64,000 bases of DNA, from assembly GCF_000149955.1 (NCBI RefSeq), contig NC_030993.1, positions 1,216,068-1,280,067 on the forward strand, written 5' to 3'. The DNA is from Fusarium oxysporum f. sp. lycopersici 4287. Lineage: Eukaryota; Ascomycota; Sordariomycetes; Hypocreales; Nectriaceae. The notes beneath the pieces were generated by a model. The model worked only from the letters and a program-made list of their open reading frames with translations. It did no database searches and was not told where the DNA came from. Position 1 is the first letter of the stretch; every line of letters begins with the position of its first letter. Positions 1 through 14,200 of the stretch are shown piece by piece. Position numbers and translations under genes: made by a program.

Positions 1-2282
1 GGCAGTTTTATACACAACCTGCCTCATCTATACGTTCACACAGCACAGCCCGCTCCTATGCCGATCAGCCAGGAAACGACACTTATGCTCGCAACAGCAG
101 AGACCGTAGCAACAGCTTGGTACGCGACGACCCCTACCGCAACAGTCGCCATTCTGCTATATACCAGAATAATCCCCGCCAGAGCTCTAGTAATATCGAC
201 TATGGGGATGACGGTTATCAGTACACTAATGCCGGTGAACTGGTTCGCTACGACCTCGATCATTCAGGCCCTGCGAGGACTCGCAGACGTGAGAGTTTCG
301 ACCGTAGCTACTACTTCACAAATGTGTCGTGGAGTGTCGTGGATTTGAACCCTGGAGGTAGCATGACTTGATGGAATTAATCATGACGGCATTTGTAGAT
401 GGTCTTATCACAGTTGAGGAGCAATCGGCAATACGATAACCGGGGCGGTCCTCCACCAAGTACACGAGGGTTTGACAAGATTCGAGGGTACGAAAGCCCA
501 CGGGATTTTGTTCCGATGCCCTCTAAGACCCCCGAACCGACCTCGGTAAAACAGGACACTCCCCTTGTTGCGACTACGGAAACCACAAGACGACCTCGGC
601 CAGTGTCATTGTATCAAGAGGGACCACCCCGTTCTTCGCATCACGATGATTACTATCGGAGCCGAGAAGACGAAAGAAAAATGCGAGAATTTCGTGATCA
701 GCCAGAATCCGAGCATACTTATGAGCCCGAGCGCGCATACGAGGCACCATACTTTCAAGATGACAGAGTTACTTCCCGTGGCTTCGGCATCCGAACTGAC
801 ACTGCTGATGAACACGATGATCGCCGTGAACGTCGCCCGGAACAACCAAAAAAGCGATCAGATGAAGACTTGCCACGTGATGCTGATTATGAACGCGATG
901 ATCGACGCCGAGGCCGGCTTGATTCCAAAGACACTCGCCGTGAGAGACGTGAGAGTAAGAAAGGGAGCGATGATGACGAGAAGGAGCGTACTCGGTTCCG
1001 TGACAAGGTGGCCACTGGCTTGGGTATTGCTGCGACTGCTGTAGGCCTTGTGCCTGCCGTCAAAGACGACGACAAACGCGACAAAGATCCCGGCAGACGT
1101 AAAGGCTCTGATGACGAGCGCGAACGTGAACGTGAAAGAGACCGAGATCGTGACAGGCGGCGAGATTCGATGAAAAGCGAACGCCCAAGAATCTTGGAGC
1201 GAGATCTATCGCGACAGCGTGATCAATCAAGGCAGCGTGACCAGGATCGTGATTCCAGAGAGACCAGTCGTCGAAACGGGGAGTCTCGTAAGAGCACTGA
1301 AGCCGTTATCTCGTCATCTGATTCAGACGAAGCCAAAAAGTCCACTCGGAGACGTCGCGATTCAAATGCCTTCAATCCGAATGATACTTCTGAACTGCGG
1401 CATCTCAAGGACCAACTGGCAGCCTTGAAGACCACTGACAAAGAGAAGGAGAAGGAAACCCCGGTCGTGGTCGAAAATAAGTCACGGTCCTCTTCACCTA
1501 CTCGAGAAACAAGAACAGCAACAGAAGCTCGTCCATTCAAAGACTCCTGGTCACCACCCGATTCCAAGCCATCTGGTCCTCCTGAAGAAGAATCCCGTGG
1601 CCGCGAATCCCAGCAGACCCCTCCGGACGACAAACAAGTCCGTGTAGTATCGCCTCCTCGCGATAAAAAGGATGAGAAGCCTCTCAAGGGTATCTTGAAA
1701 CAGCCAAAGGTTAGCTTTCCAGAGGAGCCGAATCCCATTCGTGAAGGGGTTGCACCTCACAAGGAAGACAAGAAAGCCAGAGAAGCACCTGCAGGTGCAA
1801 AATGGACCAAGATCAGCCGTAAGATTGTTAACCCTGAGGCTTTGACCATTGGCAAAGAGAGGTTCGAGGTCAGAGATGACTTTGTCATAGTACTACGAGT
1901 ACTTAGCAAAGAGGAAATTCAGGCGTATGCCTCAGCGACACAAGTCTTGAGAGGTACGTTTTAAATTTAGGCTTGAGACTTGGCTTGAGCTGGTGCTAAT
2001 TGCGAAACAGAGAGACGTCGCCGCGACGATGACGGTGGTGATACGGATCGGGATCGTGACCGTGACGAGGATGACAGGAGAAGACATCATCGTCATCGCC
2101 GCCATCGGGACGATGACTCTTCAGACTACGAAGACAAGGACCGTGACCGTGACCGTGACCGCGAACGACGCAGGCGTCACCGAGATGAGGAAGAATATGA
2201 CACCCGGTCAAGGGATTTGGACCATCATCATCACCACCACCACCGAGCTCAGCGAGAACGCGAGCCCGTGCTTGAGGCTTAG
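1..2282 (+). CDS. Arg/Asp/Glu-rich DUF8035-type protein, 5' partial
   Basis: The reading frame is open from the window edge (codons begin at base 3), so the N-terminus lies outside. Three exons are read: 1 to about 323, then 399 or 414 to 1953, then 2011-2282. The last intron (1954-2010, GTACGT...GCTAAT...ACAG) is clear. The first junction is uncertain because the upstream frame meets TGA at 369 and the best frame-preserving donor at 324 (GTGTCG) is weak. The protein has a Tyr/Asn/Ser-rich start, long RD/RE/DD repeats, and a short Ala/Gly hydrophobic stretch (ATGLGIAATAVGLVPAV). A folded-looking C-terminal block follows, starting WTKISRKIVNPEAL and ending in FVIVLRVLSKEEI. A His/Arg-rich tail with seven His in a row closes it. 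The C-terminal block matches what I remember as the fungal DUF8035 family, whose function is unknown. The composition suggests a largely disordered protein. Confidence 0.8.
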
Positions 2283-5200
2283 TGAGAGAAAGAGTGTTGA
2301 AATCACCATACCACTATGGCTGAATGTTTTGATCGAGTATTTAAGCGTTGCATCAAATGACTCTAATGGTAGGGGTTTTTTTTTTTTTTTTTTCTTCTTT
2401 TTCTTTTATCAGGTATATATTGAGCGTTACCACATATCACACATCAAGCATAAAAACCGGGCGATTTAGCGACGCATTCTGGATATACAAACATAAAATA
2501 AAATACATTTTGGTTCAGATTGTTCCTGCATTATTTGGCACCCGTCCGCCCTATATGATTACATAGTTCTGAGTGAAGAAACAGAGTTTCAACAGTCGAC
2601 TCGCAAATTTCTCGGATCTCGGCCTAGAGGATCTCGTTGGAACGGCACGAGACTGTCTTCAAGTTTGAAGACTGGAGAAGAGGGCTAGTGAAGGTACGTC
2701 ACAGATTGGGTAGCAACATTTCATATTGGGTGCCTACAGTGGCAAAATGGTGAAGAGATGGGACTAAGATGTGATGGAGAGGTTGAGGCTTTCTTGGCTG
2801 CTAACTAAGGAGTTTGCGGGTATCGTATTTGCTCTTGTTGTCCAGGTCCATTCCATGTTTCACGACATTATAAGAACGAACCTCCAAGTTTGCAGCAACA
2901 AGTTCAGCTAGTTCCCTTTCATCCTGGATGACCCAGAAGATGCAACCAGTCCAATGTCCGCTTCGTATGGTAACAGAAGTCGTGACGAGGACCATAACCT
3001 ACGCCAGCGCCCGCATCAAGATGAAAGAGGGAATCGAGGCTTCGCACGGAAAGCTTCCTCGTCACCTTTATGCTGGCTTCCGTAGTTCCATTCACTTCAC
3101 CGTCCAAACATATGTTCGAGCCATGATCACCCATCTCCTCCAGCACAAGATGTCGTACGACCTCCCTGTCTGGGCTCAAAGCCGCTACCCGTGGTTCATC
3201 TGATACATCATGAACGAAAAGGCCGTGCATTGGCACCTCCACACTGAAGCAGAACGTTTGGATGTGATGTTACGTGCAAGTATCCTGATGCGTTAGGCAC
3301 GGGTAGAGGCATGAGAGGAATGAAGCTGAATCATATCGACCCCTCTCATCCTTCTCAATAACGTCAAATTTCTGAACTTGCCCCGTTTACGGTGATTCGT
3401 TTGCACTCATCATATACTGGCGGTACGAAATTGGGCAGGGAGTTGAAGCTACCACCATGGCTTGACTCTCGCGATCAGTGTCCGAATGAGCGAACAAAAA
3501 AAAAAGGTGTTATGCACGAGACGACCATCTAAAGGGGTTTTTAGAAGCTCTGCCTAGTGACTGAACTTGTTGGGGCCCTCTATGACAACAAGGGAGATGG
3601 CAGGAAGTGGTATAAAGGTCACTCACTGTCTTAAATTGCGTGCGGTGTTGAATCAACATGAGATCGGAGCTGGACAAGTAGAAGCCGTGATGAAGAATGC
3701 ATGCGTTTCAAGTGTCCATTTCCGGCTGTGGAAGCACCTAGATGATCTAGTCTTGTTCAAAGTATAAAAACGGACTTGGCGGCTGCATGATACTGCCCCG
3801 AGTCGTGACCGTTCCAGGCTGGCACAAGACAAGCCATTCGGTGTCAAATTATCAAATGTTTTACTGTCCACTCACCCCAAGAATAGCAACTCAGCAGCCA
3901 CGTCCCAAGGGGAGCGACGCCCAACCGCCGATCTCTGGCTTGATTGTGGCGGGGATAGAGGACACGTCTAGATCTCCCCACCTTCGGAGATGATTTTAGA
4001 CTGTGACAAAGGCCGGCCTACCGCGAATGGTCGCTGAAAATGCAAGTTATTGTACCCCTTTCCCCATCTTATCACATTGCGTGGCTTCGAACGACTCTAG
4101 CCGGCCAATGAGCCGTATCATGTGCTAGTTGTTTTCGAGACTAATAAATGGCATGTCTCAACATTTTCGAGGAGACGGCGGATATTTTTCCGCCTCCGAA
4201 TGCATTTTCTTGGTAGAGGCAATGGTCTCAACCACGATGCATTTGAAGATTAGCTTTGCGTCTCTAGTATAAGATATCAGCCGCGTGGGGAAACAGGCAG
4301 CATGTCAGGGATCTCACGGGATATTCAGAAATGACAGGGGGCTACTATTCAAAGCAGGTGTTGACAGGGCCTCTAATCCCTACCATGTGCTAGCATGTAT
4401 ATGTATGCAGATTCTCGTTTGCCATCGGTACGAATGAGCTTCTCCAACTCGAGTCGGCGGGCCGCACAATGCTTGCGGTTCTGGATCATCATGATTGTGC
4501 TTAAAGGGATACCATCGGAACTATTGTGGGATTGTAATCGGGCTTCATATGATTCCAGGCTTCTCTCAGTTAATAGCAGTGGCTGGGTGGAACGAACGAA
4601 TCGTCAATGCATGCGAATCTGCAGAGTGGTATGAGTCGATTTTACTGACTCCTCCAAAGGTTCCTGTGCTTCCCAAGCTGCCTCTTCATACTGGTGGAGT
4701 CTTCATGTCAGCGTGGCCAGGTTTTTCGACTCGCTATAGGACCCCTGGCTCTTATCAATTGTCCTTTGATTCATTGATGTGAGGGACAATAACTGTCTAT
4801 GTCCTTGACGGCGTTCAATCAAAGATACTCCAAGTGTCAAGGAGATATCCTATGCCTTGATTACTATAAGCTTCTTGGTGACCCTGATAGGTATGCCTCG
4901 ACATCGGATTTCTGTCATCGCCCATCAGCATTTGGTCCAAATTGACTCTGTTTGTTTTATCGAATGAATGCTTTCCGTCTTGGGAATATGAGGTAACAAA
5001 AAGCTCCTGAAGGTACCTATGACGTTGTCAGTGAGTCTGAAGTAGGTGTCGGTCTCCTTCTATCTCTGTCATGAACTAATAGTATATATCTGTATTCATC
5101 TTTCACGCTGCTGCTGAGCGGCTTATATGAGAGGTTTTGTGAAGTAGTTGTGTGACTGCACATGGAAACAGCATTAATCTGATATGAAGGTAACTAATCT

Positions 5201-8200
5201 GAGGTAAAGTGATCATGCTCCATATATTCACGAATGGATCTCAATCAGAAGTATGGGCTGTTTTCCTTCAATGCCCAGGTGGATCCGTCAACAACACCGG
5301 CAGTTGAGTTGGTGAATAGGAAGAGAGCCTCCCTGGTAGCTTGGGTCGAGCTCGGCTACACATTGAAATTTCAATTCGGTTACAGAGCTCCAGGAGGCTA
5401 TCTGTAGGTCTTTACGCGCAAAGTTCTCCCACGAACCACCGTGGAAGCGGAACTCCTTGCCGGTGATGTCGTCTCAATTAGTCTTTTTGAATACTTGTGC
5501 TGTATGAAGCACCCCTGTCCGGGGATGACGGGCGCACCCCTTCTTTGCATCTTGGCTGTGCCTGGAAATGGCGGACCCTGGTCCAGCCGGACACGCAGTC
5601 CCAGTGTCCCACAACGGCTGGTAGTCGCTCGAGTTGAGTGTGGGCTCACATCCCTGACCGACATTCCAGACATGGGTCGGTAGGAACCAACGAAGGACGT
5701 AACTCCAGTAAAGAGATTGAAGGTGCAAAGACTCGCCAGATAAAGTCGTTGGTGCGCGCGACATTGTATAATAGCTATCGTTGGTCTGGTCGTATACGAT
5801 TCCGAGATGGGGATTGTGGAAGATAGGGGTGACTCAACTATTCTGTGGCGTGTAATGGTGTTCTTGCTCATTAGGGATCTTCGAAAATAGCCCAGTATGT
5901 CTGCTACCATAGCCCTCGGTTTGTAAGTTACATAGGTGTTTGCAGTCTGGTTCATAAATCCCGAGATTGTGCCAGGATACGATTTTAAGCCCTGAGCCCA
6001 GATCAATCTTGAACGGTAGGGCTGCGAGGATGGCTCAAGACATCGTCAAGAGTTTCGTGGGTTAGCTTGCGGCGACAACTAGGCACAGCACCTCTGGGCC
6101 CATGATCGCACATCGTGGATGGCAGTACCGGGTCAGGGTCTGTGACAGCCTTGTGCATGTTGACAGGTGGTGCCCATCAAACACAAACCAAGCCCATAAC
6201 GAACGAGTGTCAAGAAATCGCGGATCTATGAAAGGCCCCGGCCAGATCTGACGATAGCGACAGGCAGGGCTCGGATAACTAATTGTATGAGGCTGCTGAA
6301 TTGGAGCGCTTGAGCAGGCACGATGTGCAATGGCTTTGAGGGAATGATATGTATTCATTCAATACACCCAAATACAATGAAGATGCGTATTCAGGCTGCA
6401 ACTCCGAGGTGGGCTGAGTGTGAAGCCAACTTCCATCCTGATATCCTTCGGCTGTGCCTCGGAGCGCAGCGGGGAACACGGGTTCAGTGGCGGTAATGTC
6501 GTTGCGCTGTTTCTTGAACTCCAATCATGGACTGCAATGCAAAAGTGATCATGTTGTTTTCGACAGTTGCTTCAGTGGACTAATACCACAGGGAGTATGG
6601 GACCACACAAGTCAGTGCAGTAAGTTACTTTGCATCCTCTTTGAGGATGCCACAATCGACACTAGAGCAAAGTGAGAAGGTCCCTTGAACTGCAGACTCG
6701 ACATCAAGCATGTAACGCGATGGCCGAGGTTGGTGACAACAGGTTGTCAGCCGTGCATGAGATGGGAAATGAGATGTTGATGAGTTTGACTCTGGGGCGA
6801 CTTAGCGGCATCCTAAAATTAACTAGAGCCCAAGTTAGGAATAGTAACTTCTGCAGAGCAAGGCTTCACACACACCATCACTCCAGAAGTCCCTCAGACT
6901 TCGCACCACTCCCCACCTGCACTGCATGAGGCATCGGGACGGCTAGTACCATACATAGCGCTGAGCGTTGGCAGCTGGCGAAATAATGACAAGCTACAAC
7001 GTACAAGTAGTAGGACAGCGATGGAGGGTGTCTCCAATAGGCTCTCGAGAGCCACTACAAAGTAGAGACAGATGGTGTTCCCATGTTCTGGAGAGGCTTG
7101 GGCCCGTTCCTGCTATGAATCTGCGGGTGAAAGGCCCTGTATGTTGATATGTTCGCTGCTGAATGTTGATTCGCAAGGCTGACATGAAGGTGGTAGTGGT
7201 GATGGTGATGATGTCGTCGTCGTTGTTGACGTTGGTCCAAAACCTTGATGTTTGAGTCAGGAACAAGGCGCGGGAGGCTGTCCAAGTACGGCACATGTTC
7301 CAAGCCACCACTTTGCCTCCGGTGGGGGCATCCTTCCTTGTAATTAAGCCGTTGGCGAAGGAGAGAGCCACAATTCGAAGCCGTCGAACTCACATGAGAT
7401 TTGGCAGGAGCGTGGGCGTCAAGCTTTCCGTAGGGCAGGATGTTGGAGAATCTCTACATCGAGGTACATAGACTCTCAGTACCTTCTTTACCTTACACCC
7501 CCAGGTACATCTCATAGCCCCCTTCACCTCATTCACCGCTACCCACTGGCGTCTCTATTAACGTCCGTTGTGTTATAGATCCAGCAAAGAGATGCACTAT
7601 TACACCAACTTCGTACATGCCGTGTATGTATTACGTTGTCCTTCGTCGCAGCGAGTCTAGTGTAACATAGAACGCACGTTCTCCCAGGCTTGAATGCGCA
7701 TAATGCGAATACACAAACAGGCATACATGAAGTTGTGGTTTGTGCTGGCGCTAAGTGGTTCTTTCTGAGGCTCAGTTATCAGCGGCATCTATGCCAAGAT
7801 TGGGAAATTTCTGCTCCAGGACTAGAATAGTCATTATTCTGGCGGTTCCTAATTCATGATGGTTGACTCTCAAGTGGGTATCTCGACACTAAATTTGGTG
7901 TTGGTGGCCTCTCGGATTGTCATCTCGTAACGTCGGTCGCTTATTTAACTGATTTTGTCGTTTTGAGTAAAATTTTCCGTCCATACATTTGACGCAGCGT
8001 CAGCCCGCGTTTCTTTGGAGGTATTGATCGCTCATGTTTACAGCCATGTCCAACGTTGTCGCTGAATATTCACTCTTTACTTCGATTATCAGTGTGCACC
8101 AGAGTTTTAAGCTACCTTATGCCACACGGACGGGCTATAAATTGTCATGGGTCACCCATTGCCGCGGGCTCTGGCAAGGGGCTTCCCTTGAGCTTCATGC

Positions 8201-11200
8201 CTCCCCTACCCTCCATCTCCCCCCCATGGTCCATCTCCACAACTCCGAGTCGACGGACCACCCGCGACAACCCTGGTCTCCCGCTCCCAGCATTCAGGTC
8301 AGTTACCGGGTTGGGTGACGACGGTATCTTTGAGGTTGACCGTTGGACGTTGAACCTTAAACAGGGGCTTCCCACCAAGATGCAATGCTCGACTTGGAAC
8401 TCGGTCGCATATTACATGCATTGGGACACCAGTCTGGTCATGCTGTTTCGACGATTGTAATGATAACCTTGCAGTTACCTATGCGCCCTGTGCGGGAATC
8501 GCCAATTCTGTTTGTTTTCTTGCTTCGTCACGTCGCTTGATTTCAGTGTTGAGTTATCCCTAAAATCACTGTATTGGTAGATCAATACGCCAGAATCAAA
8601 TGTCTGGTAAGGTTTTTTGTGAATCACCTGACTTAGTTATATCACCTTGATTCTAGACAGCATACCCGATAGTCTTGATAATAACCAAGTGATTAATACT
8701 ACATACATACTGAATCTTTCCTGTCATGTTCCTTCCACTATACTCAAAATATATCACCAGTGTTACCTTGCCTACCCTGTACACATTTTATTATCCGGAT
8801 CCAGTGCCTGGTGCTGAACCCTGCCCCTTGAAAGGCTTGTCACCTGCACGTACTCCCGCGAGTAGCTAGGTGGCATAGGGTGGCTGTCAGGGTTCCCCCC
8901 CTGGCCGCGCAAAGAATCTGGAGAGAATGTCTCTAGAACAACAAACCTGACAACAGCAAGGGACATGCTCAAGAGCAGTTACAAGCTTATAGTATGGGCC
9001 ACTAGACGATCACAAGCCCCCCAGCACGAAAGGAATAGATCTGTCGGGATACAGTTCTGCCATGTCGCCCAGGCAGTACGATAGATTTCAAACTGTTCGT
9101 GAATTTCCTAGACCGCTCAAATACTGCACAGTAGAAAGTTGCCACATACGCCATGGTTTATGTCCCCCTCAGGTGCGCGTTTTGGTCTTAAATTAGTGAG
9201 AAGTTAAACGCGGTGGCTTGAGGTGGAAGACTGGTCTCATGTAACGACCAGAGCCCAAACCTCAAATTGTCTCTGCTTCGGTACACCCGTTTCAAAGCTT
9301 AAATACCAGTAACTTAGACACCGGTATATTCCTTTGTCATCCTGACATACCTTGGGGAGGAGCAAAATTAAAATCGTCATACAGCAACAAGAAGAAAAGA
9401 ACGACATCTATAGCCAGCTTCTCTGCTCTAGTAATAACCAACCACTCCTCGCACAACCCATCGTCCAGTGAACCGCATGTCGCTCTAGCATCCACGTACT
9501 CGTTGGTTGTGTCCAGCTACGCGAATGCTGGTCATCCCGATGCCGATTCTAGCCCCCGTGTGACCATGTCAAGATCATCAATCTGCAGCAATCCATGTGG
9601 ACTGCCTGAGCCCTTGTCCTCGAATACATGCCACAAAGGCTCGTGCTGCCACAAGATTTAGGTCAAATTGAAGATCTAAACACATGTATGCAACCCATCT
9701 CGCACTGCGTCTCGCACTGCAACATTCCACAAGATCATCAATAAGGGACGGAAGCATTTATAGCATCACCGACAACCTGAACTACTTGCGTACTTGAGCT
9801 GAACACCGCATAACTAGGTGGACCGTGGCCAGACCGCCGGTCGTTTATTCCCAAAGCAAAGCACTTAGGTATTTGTCTTCACAGGACTGGATGCTGTTTA
9901 TACAAGGGGAAGTTATCTACTATTTAGGCCATTGTTTCCCGCTTCATCACAAACTAAGGCAGTCCCTGCTTCACCCATTTCCCGCGCCGACCAGAGTTAG
10001 CGTTGTCCCAAGTTTCTTTGACAGGCAACGGTTCCACCCACTACAATCGAAGCCTACGACGTCTCGTTTTGCCAACGGTCCGTTCAGTTAGGTTGGGGGA
10101 CTAATAATTCCAGGTACCGAATTAAGCCGGATACGCTGCGCTAGCCGGTACTCTTCCACAACCAGAACCAGTTGGGATTCTCTTTGGTACCCCTGATAAG
10201 GTAGGTTAGCCATTACCGCCGTGCAGCTCCCCGCCCCCTGCCCTCACATGGCCGCCATCTGTCTTGTTTTGCTTCCCGAGCTTGCTTGGTTTGGGCCCTA
10301 GCACATACATCAACACTGATCAAGTGCTTTGTCTTGCGCGAACCAGGCTCGCTATTGCGGATTTGGTAGCGCGTTACAGCAAGCTCGGGTCGCGAAGAAG
10401 GGATATTGTGTCTCCGCTCATTTTATTGTGATTGCTGCCCAGTGAGCATCAGAAGCCGCTCTCCCGGGCCCAAGTTCCAAGCCAGGCCAAGTCAGGAGTG
10501 TGATTTCACTCAAGTTCACGCCCTGTAATTAAGGGCCCCGGCATGACTAAAGTCCCAGAGACAGTTGGCGGCCAGGGCTGGGGCAGTATATCTTGCAGGG
10601 CCGCGCTACCTTGATCTCTTGTCGCTGTTCTTTTTAATCACATTATCCCAGCTAAGCCCTGGCCGTTTCTGACAGTTGCCAGACCACTCTGCGAACACAC
10701 GCTCTTAGTTGAAAGGGTGTCTTACCTACAGAGCTCATCCTTGTTGATGTCACCGTCCAGAAAAGGTACGTGTGCGTCCTCAACCTGCATAGAACATCTC
10801 GAGACGATCGCGAAGCAATACCTGAACTGACACGAGACCATGCGCAGCAGTGATCAAACTACATCTCCATATTACTTCGAAGAAGGCCATCGCGACAAAC
10901 AAACCGACCCTCCGGCATCGCACTATAGTCGCAGCTCCTGAGCAATTCTCGAAAGTTTGACAGGGATCCGCGCTCCTGGAACCAGCACGTGGAAAACGTT
11001 ACCAACAACCTCTTGTGTGCCACCTTCAAGAAATATCACAGCCACTGCTTGTTGTCTGTTGCTACGCCACTTCAAACACGATTACTAGGTGCGTCGAATT
11101 TTATGGTCCGTTTGCTCCTCGCTGCAGCTGCAAAAGATACAAAGCTGCAATTGTCCTACGGTGTCGTTTTTCTCCCACGAAATTAGGACCCGCAGAGGCT

Positions 11201-14200
11201 TACTAGTATATTTTACTAGTGGCTTCCTGCACGGCTTAAGGAGACGACCATCCGATCATCATTGCCTGCATCCTTTTACCAGCGTAAATAAATTGAGAGA
11301 GGACCGAGTTGATTTTTATCCTATTTCACCATACTGACATGCCGCGCCTTCTAGATTAGCGACTCTGTTTCAGACTCAAGGCGCCACTCCGTCTCACTCG
11401 TTAATCACGACTAAGTCAAACGACGACACTTGGCATCCCACAACAATTTTAGGAAGCTCTGGTAAGTTCGTTCTTCGAAGGCACATCCCTTCCATTCCAT
11501 TCAGATCCAGAGACTGCATCCTGGAAGAGGACCTTGGTTGGCGGATCTCTATCTGACGCACAACGTACTGCTTATACGGGACTGATAATCACGCCACTTT
11601 GGCTATGGTCTACAACGAACATCCTAGTAGAGCATGCGCTGTGTGTCGACCTAGCTGGCTCAAACTGCGCTTCCGCTTTAACCAGCAGATTGCTAACGAT
11701 GAGCATTTGACAGCACCGTTGACGATTTTTACCATTCCCCATGACTGTCAGCATGTCGTCGAGTCGCCAAATGCCGGGCAACTTCAAACAGGAGCATGGA
11801 ATACATCCTGTAAGTATCAACTCTTATTGTTCTGTTTGTCTTATCGATTTGCATTTTGTGCAAGAACCTGGAATCTATTGCCTCAGCAAAACTATGGCTA
11901 GGCCACTTCAGTGACGACCATCAAATGACATCGACATCGTTCGCGTCGCGGCTACCGACGCGTCTGGGAGACCCAGCATCAAGTGAAGGCTGGAGTAGGC
12001 TGTCTGTCGTTACAAGTTCCCGGGAATACCAAGATTTCGAGATGCGTCCCGCGCAATATGCCTGTCGCAAGCTTGACCAGGTCAGGAGCCCCAAGGTGGG
12101 TTGAGCAGGGTATCTCTTGTTTCACCATGACCGGGGCCGCCGCAGGGATCAGGGGAGGGGGTGAACAGCTCCAGCCTTCTTGACCAGATGCTCATTTCAA
12201 ATCCCAAAAATGGGAGAGACAGACCAGGCTGAGGCGAAACATTGCGACGTATCCTTCTCGACAACCGCGTTGAGGGAAACGGCCAGCGACCTCGCATGCA
12301 CTAGCCACACCGTTCTGTTCAAGCCATCAAGCCATATTTTGGACGCAACGGGAGTGCGCAGACACTATTACAACTGCCATTCACCAGCAATCACGAAAGC
12401 CAAAATTTGGGTTTTCGAGGTGCCACAGAAGCGCCACCAAGGCCAAAGTTTGGCTGCTATCCACTTAACGGTCGCGAGGCTGGCGACACAAGAATGCAAG
12501 TGTCAGTCAACCTGCCGACCAAGATGTCCACCACACCAAGCAGTCCAAATCTCGTCAATGACGCGCCGCGGCTGCGCGGAGCAGCACCCGGTGGATGATG
12601 CCTGGGAAAGACGCCGAGAAGGACGCTTAACTCAGCTGAGAAACGTCTTAATTTTCTTTTTGAGATGACAATACGCGACCAAGAACACCAGAACAGCGAA
12701 CGCTTGGCGACCCTGACCGCACTATTCTAAGTGGGTACAGACTGTATCGGCGGTGCTCTTCCAGTGGGGCGCTGGGCTGCAGATACTGGTCTGCCCATCC
12801 TGATTCAGGGCGTGGCAGAACGATCATCAAATGTCAAATGTCGACAGAGGGAACAACAGGACGTGACGTGAAGAACTGAACGCACAACCTCGCCTACATG
12901 CATCCTTTTCACTGCGTTCATCAGCATCACCACTAGGATACACCAGTGGTGACGTACTGCATTGACATCGAGCAAGCGGCCTCTTGCAGGAGCAGGCTGC
13001 AATATCCACAGCCGCAAGCCTCGAGGGCCCAGTTCATCTAGAAGGAAACAAGCACCTATACGCGAGATTTCGCGCATCAACGTGCGGTACTCTGCAGGTA
13101 CCTGGACCCGGACGGAACTCTGTACACCATTGCTCCCGCAGTCAGTGACCGTTGCGCGTCAGTCGAGTTGAAGCTCCAAATCTCTAGCCGGGCCATTTTG
13201 GGGGCGGGCCAGCGCGAATGACCAGGGGATTTGAGATGGGACCATCAAAGTCGACGGTTGAAAAGACGTTATCCACACCGCCTGTGGCCAAAATAGGATC
13301 ACCAGGGAAAAGCCAATCCCGGTGTATTCCTGGCCCGTTGGCTAGCCCCGGTTCTCGTGTTCCCTATTGGGCAGCTGCTCCTTTCTGGGCGCCTTGGTGA
13401 GGCGACCATTGGCCACTTAATCAAACCCAGCCGACCCCTGTCACGTTTCTTCCATGCGTTGTCCTCCCCGGAGACATCTGCTTGGGCTGCCGACACACGC
13501 TACGCAACAGTACCTCGACTTGCAGGTACAGAGGGACAAGTACCTACCGGCAGTACATCCTCATCATCTTACCCGTATCCTCCAGCCCGTGGTCACCCCT
13601 CTGTCCCCTTTTTCTGAAAATTGGATGGGTCGAGGTCTGAATGGGTGCATAGCTGGAGTGTTCTTTTCCGGTTCTTGAAATCGAGTTTGAGCTTTCGCAG
13701 ACACACCACCCCGGTTGCACCACTTGCACTTATTCCCACTCCTCATTGTGTGTCGCTGCTGTGGGCTTTGTACTGCGATACCTATTACTGCTTAAGCTGG
13801 TGAACCCTTCTCAAAGGACATTCACTAGTTGTCCACCGCTCCGGTCTCTTGATCCCAAAGTAATTTATGCTCCTGGGGAATCCTGCGACAGGGGTGTCGT
13901 CGCGGACTGGCACAATTGCAGCACTTTCATATCATCCCTGTCCATTTCCAGGCAGACCCCTCCCCTCTTGACAGCATTTTACTCTAGTTGAACCCTGACC
14001 TGGTGGCGCCCGCTCAACTGCCAGACAAGCCTCGTACTCCTGGTTCCTATCCGCTGGCTCAACAGTTGCATCTTAATTGAGCACTTGCCTGGTCTGCCAT
14101 CCCATTAACCAGCTCATTACCCATGGTCCAGTCGCCCATTCTCTATTATCCACTTGAGATCATACCTTGTTCTCATCCCCATACTGCAATCTTGGTTCAA

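Noticed and set aside
330..365. Minus-strand GGGTTCAAATCC resembling a tRNA B box
   Set aside because: The T-stem does not pair and no A box or acceptor stem partner is found at the right distance. The site lies at the exon junction of the DUF8035-type gene.
12180..12668. 162-codon plus-strand frame in the gene desert
   Set aside because: No ATG-led conserved part and Cys/Arg composition typical of chance frames. Overlapping frames are equally open.
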